Of a stretch of DNA of 64,000 bases, positions 13,534-34,300 are shown one piece after another. The stretch is from assembly GCA_013365325.1 (NCBI GenBank), contig JABVXV010000120.1, forward strand, positions 1 to 64,000. The letters are read 5' to 3'. The translations under genes were made by a program, and so were the position numbers. The notes under the pieces were generated by a model. The model saw only the letters and a program-made list of their open reading frames with translations. It made no database searches and was not told the DNA's origin. The stretch comes from Dipetalonema caudispina. Lineage: Eukaryota > Nematoda > Chromadorea > Rhabditida > Onchocercidae. Each line of letters opens with the position of its first letter. Within the stretch, counting starts at the first letter, position 1.

Positions 13534-15476
13534 AATGTTTATTACATGTTTGAAATAATAACATTTTTGCTTGTATTTTTTTTCAATCTTTTCATCTTTC
13601 TTTCTCTCAACCAATTATTTTTGCTATTTTTCGTTCGTTCGTTTTTTTTTTTTCTACTTTAAAATTACAAAAAAAAAAAAAAAAAAAAAAAAAAAAGAAG
13701 AAAGAATTGTGAACGAATAACTGAGACATTTTCCAGGGAGTGTAAAGTTCATACTATCATTTGTTTTTGGCTATGAATTTTTCCTACTAATAGGACAAAT
13801 CTTTTTCTTTTCAGCAAACTTATTGGAGAAGAAAAAAAAAAAAAAAAAAATGATGCAAAAGAAAGTGAATTGAAAGAATTTACAGTATCATGAAGAGAAG
13901 AAGCATTATTAGGAACAAATTGATATTAATTGTTAAAATTAAACAACGATAATATTCAATTCAATTATGATAAAAAAATTAGCATATCGAAGATCTCATC
14001 AAATGTGTTCATTATTAAATAAACGAAATTCATTCATTTTTGTGATAAACATTTTACTATATCAACAATAAGCTTGATAATTTTTACAAAAAAAAAAAAA
14101 AAGAGGAAAAAAAAATGAAAACTATCCTACGAAAAGATTGGGAATTTAGTTAAGTGTCTAACGAAAGATATCAAATGATTCTATTTCTGATGAGACATTT
14201 TATTCGATCAATATTTGAATGATCGATTGAAAGTATGAATGATTTTCATATCAATTAGTATGAAATCCTATCGTATATTTCGTGAAAAATGCATTTTGAT
14301 CGATTTACATAATGGCAATTTTTTTTTTTTCTACAATTTATGCAAATTTAACAATTTTAAAATATTTAGCTGTTTTTTTTTTTTTTTTTTCATTTCATTT
14401 ATCAAAAATGTCCACAATTTTTTTCTTTTTTTTTTTTTCTTGCAACAGAAATTGATATTTTTACATCTTCTCTTTTGATAGTTGTACAAGAAAATATCAT
14501 TTATAATCTTTAAAATTATTTAATCCCATTTATGAACTGATTAAGTTTCATTAGAATTTATTGTAATTTCGAAAAGTTCAACTTGTTGGAATTTATTTTA
14601 TAATCATCAATGATGATGGCAAGAAAAGCGTAAATGGAAGAAACAATTTTTGTTATTGTACAATGAAAGTTGGAAAGATTGAAGAATTAGAAAATGTCGC
14701 CAAATGGAAAAGTATCGGCAAGTGGAACGGCAAACGTTTCCCATTTCAAAACATTTATTTGGCTGCAAAAAAAAAAAAAAAAATACGATAGAAATGAAGT
14801 TTTTTTTTTTTGCTCCAACAACAAATAATTCGAAATAATTACTTTGGATAGTTTGTGCAAAAAATTTTCAAATTTTTCACACAAATAAATTTAATTCAAA
14901 GTTTTGAATTTGCATAGTTGGTTGAATTCAACAAGTTGCGAAGAAGAATAATTGAATAGTTTTCTTTTTTTTTTTTTTTTTTCTTTCAGTGATGCACTAT
15001 AATGGTATTAAAATAATTTTGAAATTTATTAAAGTTGTTAAATTAGCCAAATGATAGTTATCATTTAATCATGTTTATTATAAATTATATTATGTACAAC
15101 AAATTAAAATTTTAGCGAATTATTATCAAACGGCAGTATTGTAATGTCGAATAAATGGTTGAGCAGCAATTAATTCATCCGTTGTTTTACTCGATTTTGA
15201 ATCAGTTGATTTTGTTGTTTCCTACAATAGTTGTAATGTTTAAAAAAAAAAAAAAAAAAAAAAAAATTGATTTAAATAAACTTCTTGAATGTGTAATGAT
15301 TATAAAGAATTTCATTAAGAATTTACACTGGAATATACATGATAGATATAAATGGTTGTTAATTTAATTCTTGATCTTTTAGCAAAAATCATTAATTTTT
15401 ATCTAAGCATACAGCAATGAAAAATTACCATCATTAATTTTGTATGAAATTGATTTTGAACGAATACATTTATCAT

Positions 15477-22397
<6,921 letters not shown>

Positions 22398-22415
22398 TTT
22401 AGTTTTAATAGCATA

Positions 22416-22417
22416 CT
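22416..22417 (-). promoter_or_regulatory. Possible trans-splice acceptor 18 nt upstream of the receptor ATG
   Basis: ATTTCAG on the minus strand immediately precedes an 18-nt leader and the ATG at 22397. It could equally be a 5' UTR intron end. Confidence 0.45.
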
Positions 22418-25033
22418 GAAATATTAATTATTTGACAACATAATAAATTTATTAAAATTTAACTTTGAAGTAAAAAAAAGTTTATAAGCGCATATTCTAT
22501 GCAAATATTCCAAAATTCATATATGAAGAAAGTTTAGATTTGTTAGAAAACTTGGTAGAAGGACAAATATAAATGGTGAAGTGAGATAAAGTCAAGGGTT
22601 ACAGAAATTTTTACGCATTTCTTGTTCATCTGATGAAATTTTAACGATCGTCGATGATGCTAAAAGTATCCCATAATGAACAACTTTAGCGATCGCACTT
22701 TGAATTTTGTTTAATGATTTGAATTGCATTCAGAAAGATGCGCATATGATGAGCAGATGCTCACAGAATCCACCAGAATAATTACCGGAACAACCGGAGC
22801 AACCGAAATTATTATTCAATGCAGAGACTACTTAAAAGTCTCTTTCTCTTCTTTTTTTTTTTGAAATAGGTTAAAATGAAAATGTTAGAAGTGGAAACAG
22901 TTGAATTGGAGAATATCGAATGAAATATGAATATTTTTTTTCAAGCAAGCATTACAAGTCAATTTATGCTTTCATTTTTTTTTTGAACCAAATTTTGGCT
23001 TTTCCTTCCATTGCTCAAAAATTCTCACGATAAAATAAAACTTTCGCAATAATTTCAAGCAAAATTAGTTCCATTTTTTTTTTCTTTATTCAATGATTAT
23101 TTTAAATTTATTAAAAATTAGTCAAAATTCGAAGTCTAATTATCTTTAAAAATAGAAGAAAAAAAATTTATTTATATTTAGAAATAATGAAAAAATGTCC
23201 AAGAAAATATAGGCTTAATTTTTTTTTTTTTTTTTTTTTTTTGATTAATTGGAAGATTCGTGATAGAGTATTATATCTTGGCTTGTTTTAATAGTTTCAT
23301 TATGCAACAAAAATTTGTGAAACAAAGAAGAGAATGATAGAAATAGTAGTGTATTGTTTATGTGGCTCAAAAATTACATTAGCCAAGTAATTGAAGAAAG
23401 AATTAATTAAATGAATGGCAGTAATTCATTGAAGTTTGTGAGGAAAAAATTAATGATGATAAAAAGTGCTGTAGACCATTTTAAGTGATTTTGAAAATGA
23501 TTAAAATAAAGAAGCTCTCTTCTTTTTTTTTTTTTTTTTTTTTTGGCTGAAAAATGGATGGATAGGGACAAATGAAGCAGCTAAGTCTAGGCTGACCAAA
23601 TATATGAAATGACAAAAATTTAAAACTAATTTGTTTCAGATATTTGAGATGTGATTTAAATTTGAGCTAGAAACAATTGTAAATTGCATAAACAATGATA
23701 TTGATGATTCTGAATTTTCTTCTCAGATTAGTTAGTTAAATTGAACTTTTAAGACAAAAAAAAAAAATAAAAAACGAGCCAAGTTTTTTTTTTTTTTTTT
23801 ACATTCAGGTTGCAAAGAATGTTTTGGTCTTTTACCAATCAAGTTTCAAATTAAAGTTTCAAAAATGATTGGCTTTCCCTCACTGTTTCTTTTTTTCTTT
23901 TTTTGTTTTTCCAATTTTTAGTTCAAATTCAATTTATGATTGATGAGGAAATTTTCTTTCTTCTTTTCATAGATATTTCTTTCTACAATGATACAATGAC
24001 TCATCCGTTGTATTTCATCAATAGTGTACTCTTGATCATTTGATATTGAGCCAAGTTCCTAGAATGAAAAAAGTCTTGGACTAGCAAAAATAAACATTTA
24101 GATTCTAAACTAAATTGTAGAAGATTTTAAAATGATGATTACGAAGTGTAAAGTTTTCTTTTAGTTTTTGCATATTTTGATCCAAATTTTTTTTTGTGGA
24201 ATCTTTCATAAAAGTAATTATGTAGAAGCTATGGAAGTTTTTGTGATCAAAAATTTCAATCATTTTACTGATCATCGCAATAGTGAGAAACTGATCATTT
24301 CGTAATTAATCATTCCAAAACAATTCGTCATCAACTTTTTTGAGAAGAATGATTATCATAAGAGAGAATGGATATTAATCGGCTAATAGGACAAATTTAC
24401 GAATAATATATGGTCAATGTTTTAATTAACTTATTTCAATTATTTTGAAAAACTAATTTATAAGAACTTTTTAAATTGCAGGGTTAAATGAGTTTCGCAT
24501 CTTTTCGAATTATTTGTTGGAAATCTTTGGGACAACAACATTTTGTCATCTCATTTTTCGCAATTTTCAATTTTTCTGAAATGAAAGAACAAATGGAGAA
24601 AAGAAGAGTACTTGGAAAATGCATATTTTGTTATTTTAGGTCTTATATTTCTAGGCTAATTAAAGTATATATCAGGCTAATTACATATTAGACTTTTGAT
24701 CATAGAATGATTATTTACCAACTGGATCATTTACAATTCATTCGATTGATAAAAGTGATAAAAGGAATGAAATTGAATTAATTCATAAATCGATTGAAAT
24801 TAATTCGTTAATTTTAAATTAACATAGCTAATTATGTAGTTGAAATTTGCAATCTTTTTCCACTATATATTTTAGAAGTTGTTCAATTACTGAATTTTAT
24901 TTTATTGCAGCATTTGAATGAAGCTTAAATTTTGTCAGAGCAAATATTTTACAACGAATATCATCAAAAGGAGTACTTAAAGATTGAAAATTGAAGTGCT
25001 GCGACATCGATGAGTTGTTTTTCTTTTTCTTTC

Positions 25034-25078
<45 letters not shown>

Positions 25079-26340
25079 AGATTTGATTTTTCGAAAGAGG
25101 AAGCACTTGAGAAAATGAATGACAGCTTTTCTCATCCTAACAATTTAGTTATTTTACAAATAGCTAAAGCAAAAAGAGATAAGCGCAGTTAGAAACTTTC
25201 AATATTCTGAGAAGAAAGTTAAACATTTATGATAACTTTTATCACAACATTTGTCGATGATAAAAATTCAAATTTCTTCTTCTTATGATCATTATGTGAT
25301 TGAGGATGATTGCATGAATAATAAATTTTTTCTCATTTTTTTTTTATCTTTCAAATTTTTTGTGATTGATGGCAGAATTATCACCCGTATTAGGCGTAAA
25401 CTATTTTTATTGTAAATTGAAAAGATTTTATTGATTCAAAGATTGGAACGGGAATGAAAAATGAATTTTTTTTTCGTGCAAATGATTAATTTTTTAGTTT
25501 GAATTTAAAAAATTGAAAACTAGAAGATTTTAATACAAACAATAAGTTTGGAGAGGATTATAAATTTCATCAAATCCGAACTTTCAAGCTTCATTTGATT
25601 CTTGAAATAGGTTAATTTTAAACAAAAAATTAGCTTCAACTATCTGTTAACAAAAATATTACCATGTAAATTTACTAATGACAAAATTGTAATTCATAAT
25701 TGTCAATTTACATTTACAAAAGGATATTTGTTAATTATATTGTCAAACTTATATTGATCAATCGGATACTGTTCAAAAAAAAAAAAAAAAAAAGTAAGAA
25801 ATAATTTTATGAATTGATTTTAATAGAAAGTAAGCTAAAATATTTTATTTTACATATCTTTTGGAATAAGAAATTGCTACCATTATTTGAGCATGAAAAA
25901 TTCATTTTAGTTCCTTCAAACACATTACAATTGGTTTAATGAGAAGCATTCCTACCACTTTTCTTCCTTCCTTCTTTTATTTATTTTTTTTTCTTTTTAA
26001 GCTTAAAAAGAAGCATTGTAAAAATTGGTAAAAATTTCTTCTAAGTTAGAAAGTTGATCGTAATATGATTTCAGAATTTCAGGAATCATTTTCTGCTCAG
26101 GTTTAATTGATCAAGATCGATTTACAGGTAAAGCAATTTAGTTATAAAATTCGTCAGGTTTTAAATACAGTAAATAAAAAGCTAACCGAATATTTCGAAA
26201 TTTTAGAAAACTTTGAACTTAAGAATATATGAAATAATGATCAAAATGAGCGCTTTAGGATAAGAAGCGCTGTTGAGCGTGAAGTTGTTGAAATTCTCGA
26301 ATTCAGAGAATAAAAAGATGCTCAGAATAGGATATATCGG

Positions 26341-26368
26341 ATATACATATATATATATATATATATAT
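26341..26368. repeat. (AT)n microsatellite
   Basis: Alternating AT dinucleotides in intergenic DNA. Confidence 0.85.
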
Positions 26369-27206
26369 TGAAAAGAATAGAAATGTATAATTTCGAGAAC
26401 AGAAATGGAAAACTGGAACTGAATTAGCAATTTGTATTGATATTCGAATAAATAAATAAGCTTAGTAAATCAGTTTAATGATTACATATGAATGAGAGAA
26501 TTAATTTGCACACTAAATTATTTGATGCAATAAAAAATGAATTATTTGGAGAAAAGTTTAGAGGTGTCGAGATCTTTAGGATGGTAAACTCAAATATCCT
26601 TCATTTTCATTGAGGTCATTAAAGTCAAATTAGTAACCTTAGATAGTTAATTCTCTGAATAAAATATACAGGAAAACAAATATAAAATGATTGTATTGAT
26701 GTGAGAATTCTTGTCTTGGGTTATCAAGGTCAAATCAGTATATGAATCTTACATTTTTTTAAGTTAAGTTAGGTTAAAAATATCTGTTTTAAAACTTTGA
26801 AATGTTATCCCGCGATATACTGAAACATCTAATCAAACTTTGTCATTTTTCGTCAATAAAGGGTGTATGAACATTTTTATATTTTCAACGGCAAAGATTT
26901 TTTTTTTTTTAAAATTTTTCATCTAATAATATTTCTGCCAATTTTTTCTAACGTAAATTACATCACAACGGATAGATGTGAGGAAGAGAAGATCCTTTTT
27001 TTAATAATTTCAAAATTTTTTAATGAGGAAAGGAAAAACATTGTATAGATTTATCAGCGTTTTTTTTTTTTTTTTTTTTATCACTGTAAAAGAGAGATAT
27101 AATTAGTAGTAAAATGTTCTATACGTTTTTTTACCTATAAAGGTTGAAATCCAATATTGTTTTATTAATTACTTCATAAACTCAAAGATACAATTTTTAT
27201 CATTTC

Positions 27207-27211
<5 letters not shown>

Positions 27212-27239
<28 letters not shown>
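27212..27239. repeat. (CT)n microsatellite
   Basis: Uninterrupted CT dinucleotides. A short (TTC)n run lies nearby at about 27496-27515. Confidence 0.9.
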
Positions 27240-27564
27240 ACTATTTATACAAAAATAATTTATCTCTAAGATAAGACATAAATATACGACACATATGAAT
27301 ATTATCATTTGATAATATTATAAATTGGGAAAAAGTCAAAGTACCATTTAAAAGTAGTGTAAATGCAAAAGTAGTTTGAAGTCACTTTCGATGATGATTG
27401 GGTTGGCAACCATACTTGTATTACTCCATGATTTAATTATATCCGCGAAATTGCTGTTTTCTAATATATATGCTAGGGTCTTTAAGCCCACTTACTTCTT
27501 CTTCTTCTTCTTCTTAAAGATTCCCTAGGCTTCAAAATTAATAGACCAGGTTCGTCGCAATTCG

Positions 27565-27595
<31 letters not shown>

Positions 27596-28495
27596 CCTAC
27601 AATCATCTTTATATCATATAGAATATGTCACTTTTTAGTCTGATAACAATAATAATAAAAAAACAAAAAGGAAAAAAAAAAAAGGTTATTTTATAATTGA
27701 TTGATGGAAATAATGATTGACAAATTTTCTTGAGATATTTCTTCAAAATTTTTATCATATTTCACAACAAGTAAAAATTTAACAGACTAAAATAAAATGA
27801 GTGAAATGTAATAATTTAATATCAAAACAAATGAAATATTTTATATGATTGGAAATTAGTAAGAAATAAAATTGAACTCTTTTCATGCTAAATTACTGTG
27901 AAAATTGTCATATTGAAGAAGCGATAATATTTGAGTAACGTTGAAGATACTAAAAATTCATCCCTATAAATTAGCAATAGAATCAATTGGTGTAAAATCT
28001 CAAACTAATATCAATTGAACAAAAAAAAAAAAAAGAAAAATCGATCTAACAGTTAGTAGAGAGTTTTTTTTTAGGTTTCTCTGCACACTGGACTGAATAA
28101 TTATTAATTTCTCATTTAGCATAAATATTCGAAGTAAAATAAAGTTCAGTTTACTCTATTAGCCATTATTTACGAATTTCAAGTATTTATGCATGAAAAA
28201 TAAGCTAAAAGCAGTATTTATTCAGTAATGTGGAAAGCAAAAAAAAAAAAAAAAGAAAAAAACAAAAACAAAAACAATAAATGTTGCAACTTTACAATAA
28301 TTTAGCATCATGTGAAAAAAAACTTAATTTGTAAGGCAACAACTAGCGCAAGTATGATCAGTTTATCAGTCGATCAATGATACATTAAGTGTATAACATG
28401 AAAACAACGTCGATTGATCAAAAAAATGCTAAATAAATGCGAGAAAGACATGAATAAAACTATAAATTAATGAGGAACTAATGAAAATAATACAC

Positions 28496-29842
28496 TTAAA
28501 GTATTTTAAACATGTAATGAATTTTTTTATTACCAAAATTTAATACTTCCGCAGATGATAACACTGATGTTAGAGAAAGAGGAGGTGGTGGTGGTGGTGG
28601 TGGTGGTGGTGGTGGTGGTGGTGTTGGTGCTGGTGGTGGTGGTGGTGGAAATGTTAAGCTTTTTTTAGATGGAAGAGCAGACGTAGAAGAAGTACTAGAT
28701 TTCGATGAATTAGTTCGAATAATTCGTTCCTGCAAAAAATTTAATTCTCACCAGAGTTAACCATAAAAGAGTGATTTTATATAGACATTAAAATTGCCAT
28801 TTTCGAGAATGGTTTGTTATTTGAATGCTCAGTTCAAAGTTATCTTTTGTATTTTGATGAAATGTTAACAAATTACAACTAGCTATGTTAACTATTCTGT
28901 TAAAAATGATATCATTCTGAATACTAAGCTTAACTACGCATTTCATAATGATACAATTATACTTCTGAGCTCCCAAAGGTTTTATCTTATGCATTTACAC
29001 CAACAAATAAACTCCTGTGAAAAAGAATGATCAAAAAAGAAGTGGAATTCATATGAATAAAGTTGATTGAAAATTTTCCTAAGAAATTATCCTACGGTGA
29101 AAATTTGAATTAAAATGAAAAAACACTTAACATACATTAGAGAAATATCTTTGCAAATCGAATTTTTCAAACAATGCTGTATTAGTACCAGCATTAAGCA
29201 CTGGCTCACAAGCTGAATAACCACATTTTGCATAAAATGCTTGTTTATTTTCACTGGATAAATAAGCCTGAAAGAAATTTAAGCATTATAATATGGCTTA
29301 ACATCGATACAGTTTTCTTGCTTGAACAATTATTCCATAGCACTATTGCTGCTTATTTAATAGCTTGTTTAGAATGTAATTCTTAAGATTTAAAAAAGAA
29401 CGTGACAGTAAAGGTTACCTTTTTGAAGCCAAACTTCTTAGCTTCATCTTCCAACTGTCCCATTAGCCAACGTCCCAAACCTTTACCTCTTAAATTGCTA
29501 TTAACGATAACTGATTCGATCCAACAACTTAACGATACAGCTAAAAGTGGACATAATCTTGCATGACCCACTAATTGATCTGTCTTTTTATCGATCACAA
29601 TAAATGACATAGGAGGTGTTAAATTAAGTGATTTACGTAACGTATTTTCACGTGCACCAATACTTCGTGGCCATTCCTAAAAATTTACATTTTTGATTTA
29701 AATTTTAATAATAACAAAATACAATGAAATAATTGGAATGAAATTTAAAATAAGAACTAACCTTATTTAGTAATTCGATACATTCCGAGCATAGATCTTT
29801 CCGCTTCATTAATGGTACAAAAATATATTGCTCATTAAACAT
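28496..29842 (-). CDS. NAA80: NAA80-like N-terminal acetyltransferase (GNAT fold, polyproline tail)
   Basis: Exons (minus): 29842-29762, 29676-29419, 29267-29136, 28729-28496; 705 nt, 234 aa. The GNAT core has [19 protein letters not shown] and the acetyl-CoA loop RGKGLG (residues 90-95), then QAFYAKCGY...CEPV. The C-terminal part is Ser-rich followed by an almost unbroken proline run from about residue 185 (GGT repeats on the plus strand). It ends in [11 protein letters not shown], which resembles the conserved end of animal NAA80. Family knowledge: NAA80 acetylates the processed N-terminus of actin, and its polyproline segment binds profilin. An in-frame TAA directly before the ATG at 29842 fixes the start. 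Size and domain order fit the family; I infer the same function. Confidence 0.85.
28582..28647. repeat. (GGT)n trinucleotide repeat inside the NAA80 coding exon
   Basis: Read on the minus strand this encodes the polyproline tract. It is interrupted once by codons for Ala-Pro-Thr, so both the repeat and the interruption are coding. Its length may vary between individuals. Confidence 0.85.
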
Positions 29843-29861
29843 TTACATTATCGAATTTACC

Positions 29862-29863
29862 CT
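29862..29863 (-). promoter_or_regulatory. Splice acceptor 19 nt upstream of the NAA80 ATG
   Basis: ATTATAG on the minus strand precedes GGTAAATTCG and the ATG at 29842. It may receive a spliced leader, or a small upstream exon (29914-30003) whose frame closes immediately after the junction. Confidence 0.5.
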
Positions 29864-31327
29864 ATAATATTCAATAATAAAATTTAAATTTTAATTCAAA
29901 AAATTTAATATACTTGCTTAAAACGATCAACAGGATTAGATGGAATGAAATGGAATATGAAATCCGTAAAATGCCATTCGTCCTTGTTCAAAATTCCATC
30001 CATTTGTAAAAAACATTGAAATGTGAATTATTATTATTTTTTAATTGCAATAATTTTAATGATCGGTGGAATTTTATAATTTCTACAGTTTATTTCAATT
30101 ATGAAATAATTTAGAAGTGGAAAAATTTGCATTAAATATTAGCAATATTAGCATAAAAAGATTGAGATGAATTATTAAAAAATTGAATTAATCGATAAAT
30201 TTTAAATTTTTAAATTATAAAAGTTATTTATTATTATCAATAAATGTAAAATATTTACGTTTAATGATGTAAAAAATTTATTATTAATATTTTATTTGTG
30301 AACTTATTTTAATGTATATGTTTTAGTTGTATCATAAAATTTAATCCTAAACATTTTCCAATTTATAATTACTCCATTACTAATTAACAATAAGTTGTAA
30401 TTAAAATTGTTTGATGTAATGGATAATTAAGTTATAATTAAAATTTGTTAAATATAATGGGATAATATTTTGATGTTAAATAGTCAAAAAGATGACGAAT
30501 ACTTTTTATATAATTTAGCTAGCTGATATGATAATAATCTGATATGATAATGATGTTATTCATCATTGTGTCGATTATTTTCTAGAAAAAAAAAGAAAGT
30601 TAGATAATTTTATAAATTTTTTTGCTAAATCATTTAATACTTCGTTAGCGATATCGATTTTAGTTCGATTAACAAAATAACTTATAGTCTATGCTATTGC
30701 AAAGTTTTATTTTATAGTTTATTATGTATGATAAATATTTCATAAAGATTTGAATTATGAATTTCAACTTAACATGACGTTTGTTAAGTGTTTTAATTTT
30801 ATTAATCTAATTAATATTTATCATATGGATTTTTTTCTTTAACTTTATCAATGAAAAATCTTTAGGCGAGACAAAAAATTCATCATTGAACAATCTCAAC
30901 CAATTGGAATTATCGATAATGAAAGAAAATGATCAACAATATTTTATTGTGCTACAACGATCATAATTATTTAGCAAGAATTTAAGTGGAAGTTGATATA
31001 ACGCAGAATTCTTCAGAATAATTAAGGTATGTTTCATTGAAAAGAAGAAAAAAGATTCAAACAATAATTTTTACACAATGCTTTGATTAAAATTTCAATT
31101 ATAATCAGTAGTAGTAGTAGGGAGTTTTTTTTTTTCATTTCATTACGAAACTCATAATGATTTGCTGTTTAATACTCTTTTTTTTTTTTCCTTGTATATT
31201 TTCTGATTATTTGGATTTTATAATTTTCGAGGAATTCCATCGATTATAACTTAGATATCTTACAGTAATGTTTTATTGGAATTTCAAGGATAGTTTCGAT
31301 GTTACTTGTACTTATCAATTTTTTCAG
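29864..31327. other. Divergent intergenic region, NAA80 and unassigned gene
   Basis: About 1.5 kb of AT-rich sequence between two genes transcribed away from each other. It holds one 30-codon open frame starting at 30003 on the minus strand and no other supportable feature. It should contain both promoters. Confidence 0.5.
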
Positions 31328-31329
31328 GT
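31328..31329 (+). promoter_or_regulatory. Possible trans-splice acceptor 40 nt upstream of the unassigned gene
   Basis: TTTTTTCAG ends here and is followed by a 40-nt leader containing 17 consecutive A up to the ATG at 31370. Confidence 0.5.
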
Positions 31330-31369
31330 ATCGCTTCATCCAAAGGATATCAAAAAAAAAAAAAAAAAA

Positions 31370-34300
31370 ATGGATGAGAGACCGTTAACACCAAGTACAG
31401 TTTTAAAATTATCTGGTGGCGAGAATAACACCGACACTGTTGTGCTTAATTACTCTTCTGTCAACAATGTTGCTTTACAGGTTTATATCGATCAAAATTT
31501 CATTTAAAAGCAATCAAAATGATTATTCGCAGTAAAACTTTGGTGCATTTCTTCTATAACTACTGAGAGTAATTATTGTTCTAATTCTTCCCTCTAAAAA
31601 TTTTGACAGTTTCCGAAAGTTTTCAGGATATTTCGTTAAAGAAAACTTCGGATGACAAGTTATCACATCTTATACAAAGAGGAGAGAAAGGATCACTTGA
31701 ACCTTGTGTCGCTCAGGAAAAAGAAAAAATATTGCTTCAGCTTTGTAATCAGCTACCATGTTGCAGTACAACGGGTATCTTCATTGGATTACTATTTATT
31801 ATTTGTTAAATATTTCATCAGTAAACAAATATTTGAATAAGCAAGATGGGGACATGTGCATTATATTAGTGGGCTGAAAATTTTTCATTACGTAATACGA
31901 AATTTTCTCCACATTTCATGATCCTATTCAAATTTTTAAGGATTTATCAAAGTGAATTGCAGCGAGTGACCAAAAATCTGAATAATTTCATCGTCTTTTT
32001 CAATTTTTAAAATTCGCTTATTTGTTTTATTCGCTGAGTATTTACGTTTTCTTAACGTCTCATTGCAGAGTTTAAGTTTAATCATATGACTTTATTCATG
32101 TATTTTTAGGAACTACCGCTGATTTTACTGATAAAATCGTCTCTGACTCGGATGGTTTGTTCGTTCCATGGGAACTATATCAATGTATGGGATTTGATTT
32201 ATTACGACCGCTTGCAAAATTGCAAGCATTGCAAAATATGAATCTCTATCATGCTATACGTATGTTGTACAACTTTAACAGTTTTTACGGTCTAACCTTT
32301 CTGAATTTAATATTTTTAGCTTTTGTTTTCCTTCCAGGAAACGAATTACGCCGACGAGGTAAAAATGGTGGTCTCAAAATGTTGAACATTGCTTGTGAAA
32401 TAGCTGTTCCAGTACGTTTTACCTAGAGATGCTTGTGTTGAGAAGTTAGACCTGTTTCAAGTCATGTATTAGAGATGCAGTTAATGATCAAAAATTTTGG
32501 TAGGGTAGCTTGAATGAAAAAAATCTTTTCTTGTAAATGTTTCTTTATGTTAGAATTTTTCATAACTCACATCTCCAGGGTTATTTGCGTGAAATTCGGG
32601 CTTTATGGGACAGTTACAGCGATGCAGTGGAGAATGGTTTCGAATTTGCTTTCATGCGGATTATATCGTTTCTGCATTGGGCTAATGCTAACATTTATCC
32701 ACTAACTGATCTTGGACCACTCAATGTCGAAAAGGTATATTAGTTAGTAATAAATAATCATAAATTTAAAGAATGAATGACGGACTGGAAATGATAAAAA
32801 AAAAGCTTGAATCAGATCAATTTTTTGCAGCTGATGTTGTGTTACAATTGTCGTTGGGGTGAAACATCCGCGGCACGGAAATATTTTGATGTATTCATGC
32901 GTCAGATATTGTTCGATATGAAAGATTTATTAGCTTTGCGAAGTTGGTGTGGTATACTGCGCGAAAAAACAGTCATAGATTTAGCTATGGCTCGTGCAGA
33001 TTATCTTGTGGTTTTAGATCTTGGGACTATAGCAACAAAGGTGAATGAACATTATTCTGTTTGTTATTATTACCGATTCCGGAAAAGCCTTGTTTTAGTA
33101 TTAGCTCTCGTCTTTAGATCTTTATTGGTGGTTTTGGATGTAGGAAAAAGAACTTCGCATTCCACTGCGATGTGTATAAAATGTGATACATAGAATTTTA
33201 GTCGACAATAAATGATTTTGACACAAACTTCAGTGGTAGATGTCTTTTTGGAATTTTTGGGAATGATGCTTGAAATTGCTGATTTTATGCAAACATCGTA
33301 TAATTTTAATTGTGTTCTTTAATTGTATTTTTATAGGGACCGTTTAAAAAATGGAATTTAAAGGAACTATTTGTGAAGCTAAGAAATTTAGAAGACTTTA
33401 TATGGCTCAATTGTGACGTCCGTACCTTAGTTTATCTGGCATCTGTCAACTCTTTAAAGAAACTGGTAATTTAATTGAACTCAATTTTTTCGGAAATTTG
33501 TACTCATGAAAAAAATGCTCAGTTCCGCGATGAAAGTCTACTATTATAGATATTGCATATAACTAAATATGATCACGTATTTTTCGAACAGTTTTTCGTA
33601 CGATTTGGTTTCGATGTCGATGCAGATCCGAGGTAAATTTGTAGTATTTTCAACTACTGAATTCAAATTTAACAACTTTCATAAAAATATCTTCATCGAT
33701 TTCTGTCTTCACATCAACCAATTAGATAATTAGATGTTAATTGTCACTGAAATGCATGTTCTGTTCGATCCACATCATCATATAAAATTTTTTTTTTTCG
33801 AGTATCCTAAAAGTAGAGGTACGATGATGCTGCTGATACTTATCACCAGGACTAACACTGTGCACTGCTCTAACGATTTTCCCATAAATTTGTTTCTTAA
33901 GATCCATTCAGATTTATTTTATGACGAATCTATTCCACGCATTTCTACATTCTGCGTTTAAGATTACACAGTCTCAGGATCGCATCATATGTACTTCCGA
34001 TCGCCTTTTTGAGGAAATTCCATAATGTCACTTTTAGTCGTATCAGTGCCGTTATTTTACTTCATTGTAAAAAGTTGATAACCTATGTGAGAAATCCAAT
34101 CTGTATACTTAAATAACGACGGATGAGACTATTTTTGTTTTCTTATATGTTAATTTCAGGAAATTCAATCCATGCTAGTTTTTTTTGTATTTTTTATAGG
34201 AAACCAGGAGATAATAAGAATGGTACTATTCATGATGATTATAGTGATCTTGATTCTTTCTCCAGTATATCTGCCTCGCAGTGTAAAACATCTCTTGAGT

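Larger units (their letters stand above)
12439..15476. other. Region between collagen and glutamate receptor
   Basis: About 3 kb with many A/T runs. It contains three small minus-strand candidate exons (12874-13077, 13064-13210, 14607-14762), all phase-compatible with the last confirmed receptor exon. None is proven. Otherwise it holds only the collagen promoter and an (AG)n run. Confidence 0.5.
22418..28495. other. Gene-poor region upstream of the glutamate receptor
   Basis: About 6 kb with no convincing exon series on either strand. It has long T tracts (23219-23242, 23523-23544, 25051-25077, 27571-27595) and microsatellites. A slightly GC-richer stretch at 22640-22810, including a short CAACCGGA-like tandem near 22786-22808, lies where the receptor promoter would be. 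Confidence 0.5.

Noticed and set aside
14687..14884. Minus-strand frame with VLKWETFAVPLADTFPFGD
   Set aside because: Not in phase with the last confirmed receptor exon; the phase-correct reading of the same stretch is different, so this one is probably chance.
33734..33961. A 75-codon plus frame between exons 8 and 9 of the unassigned gene
   Set aside because: Exons 8 and 9 join in phase without it, and its composition (His/Phe/Ile runs) looks like intron.
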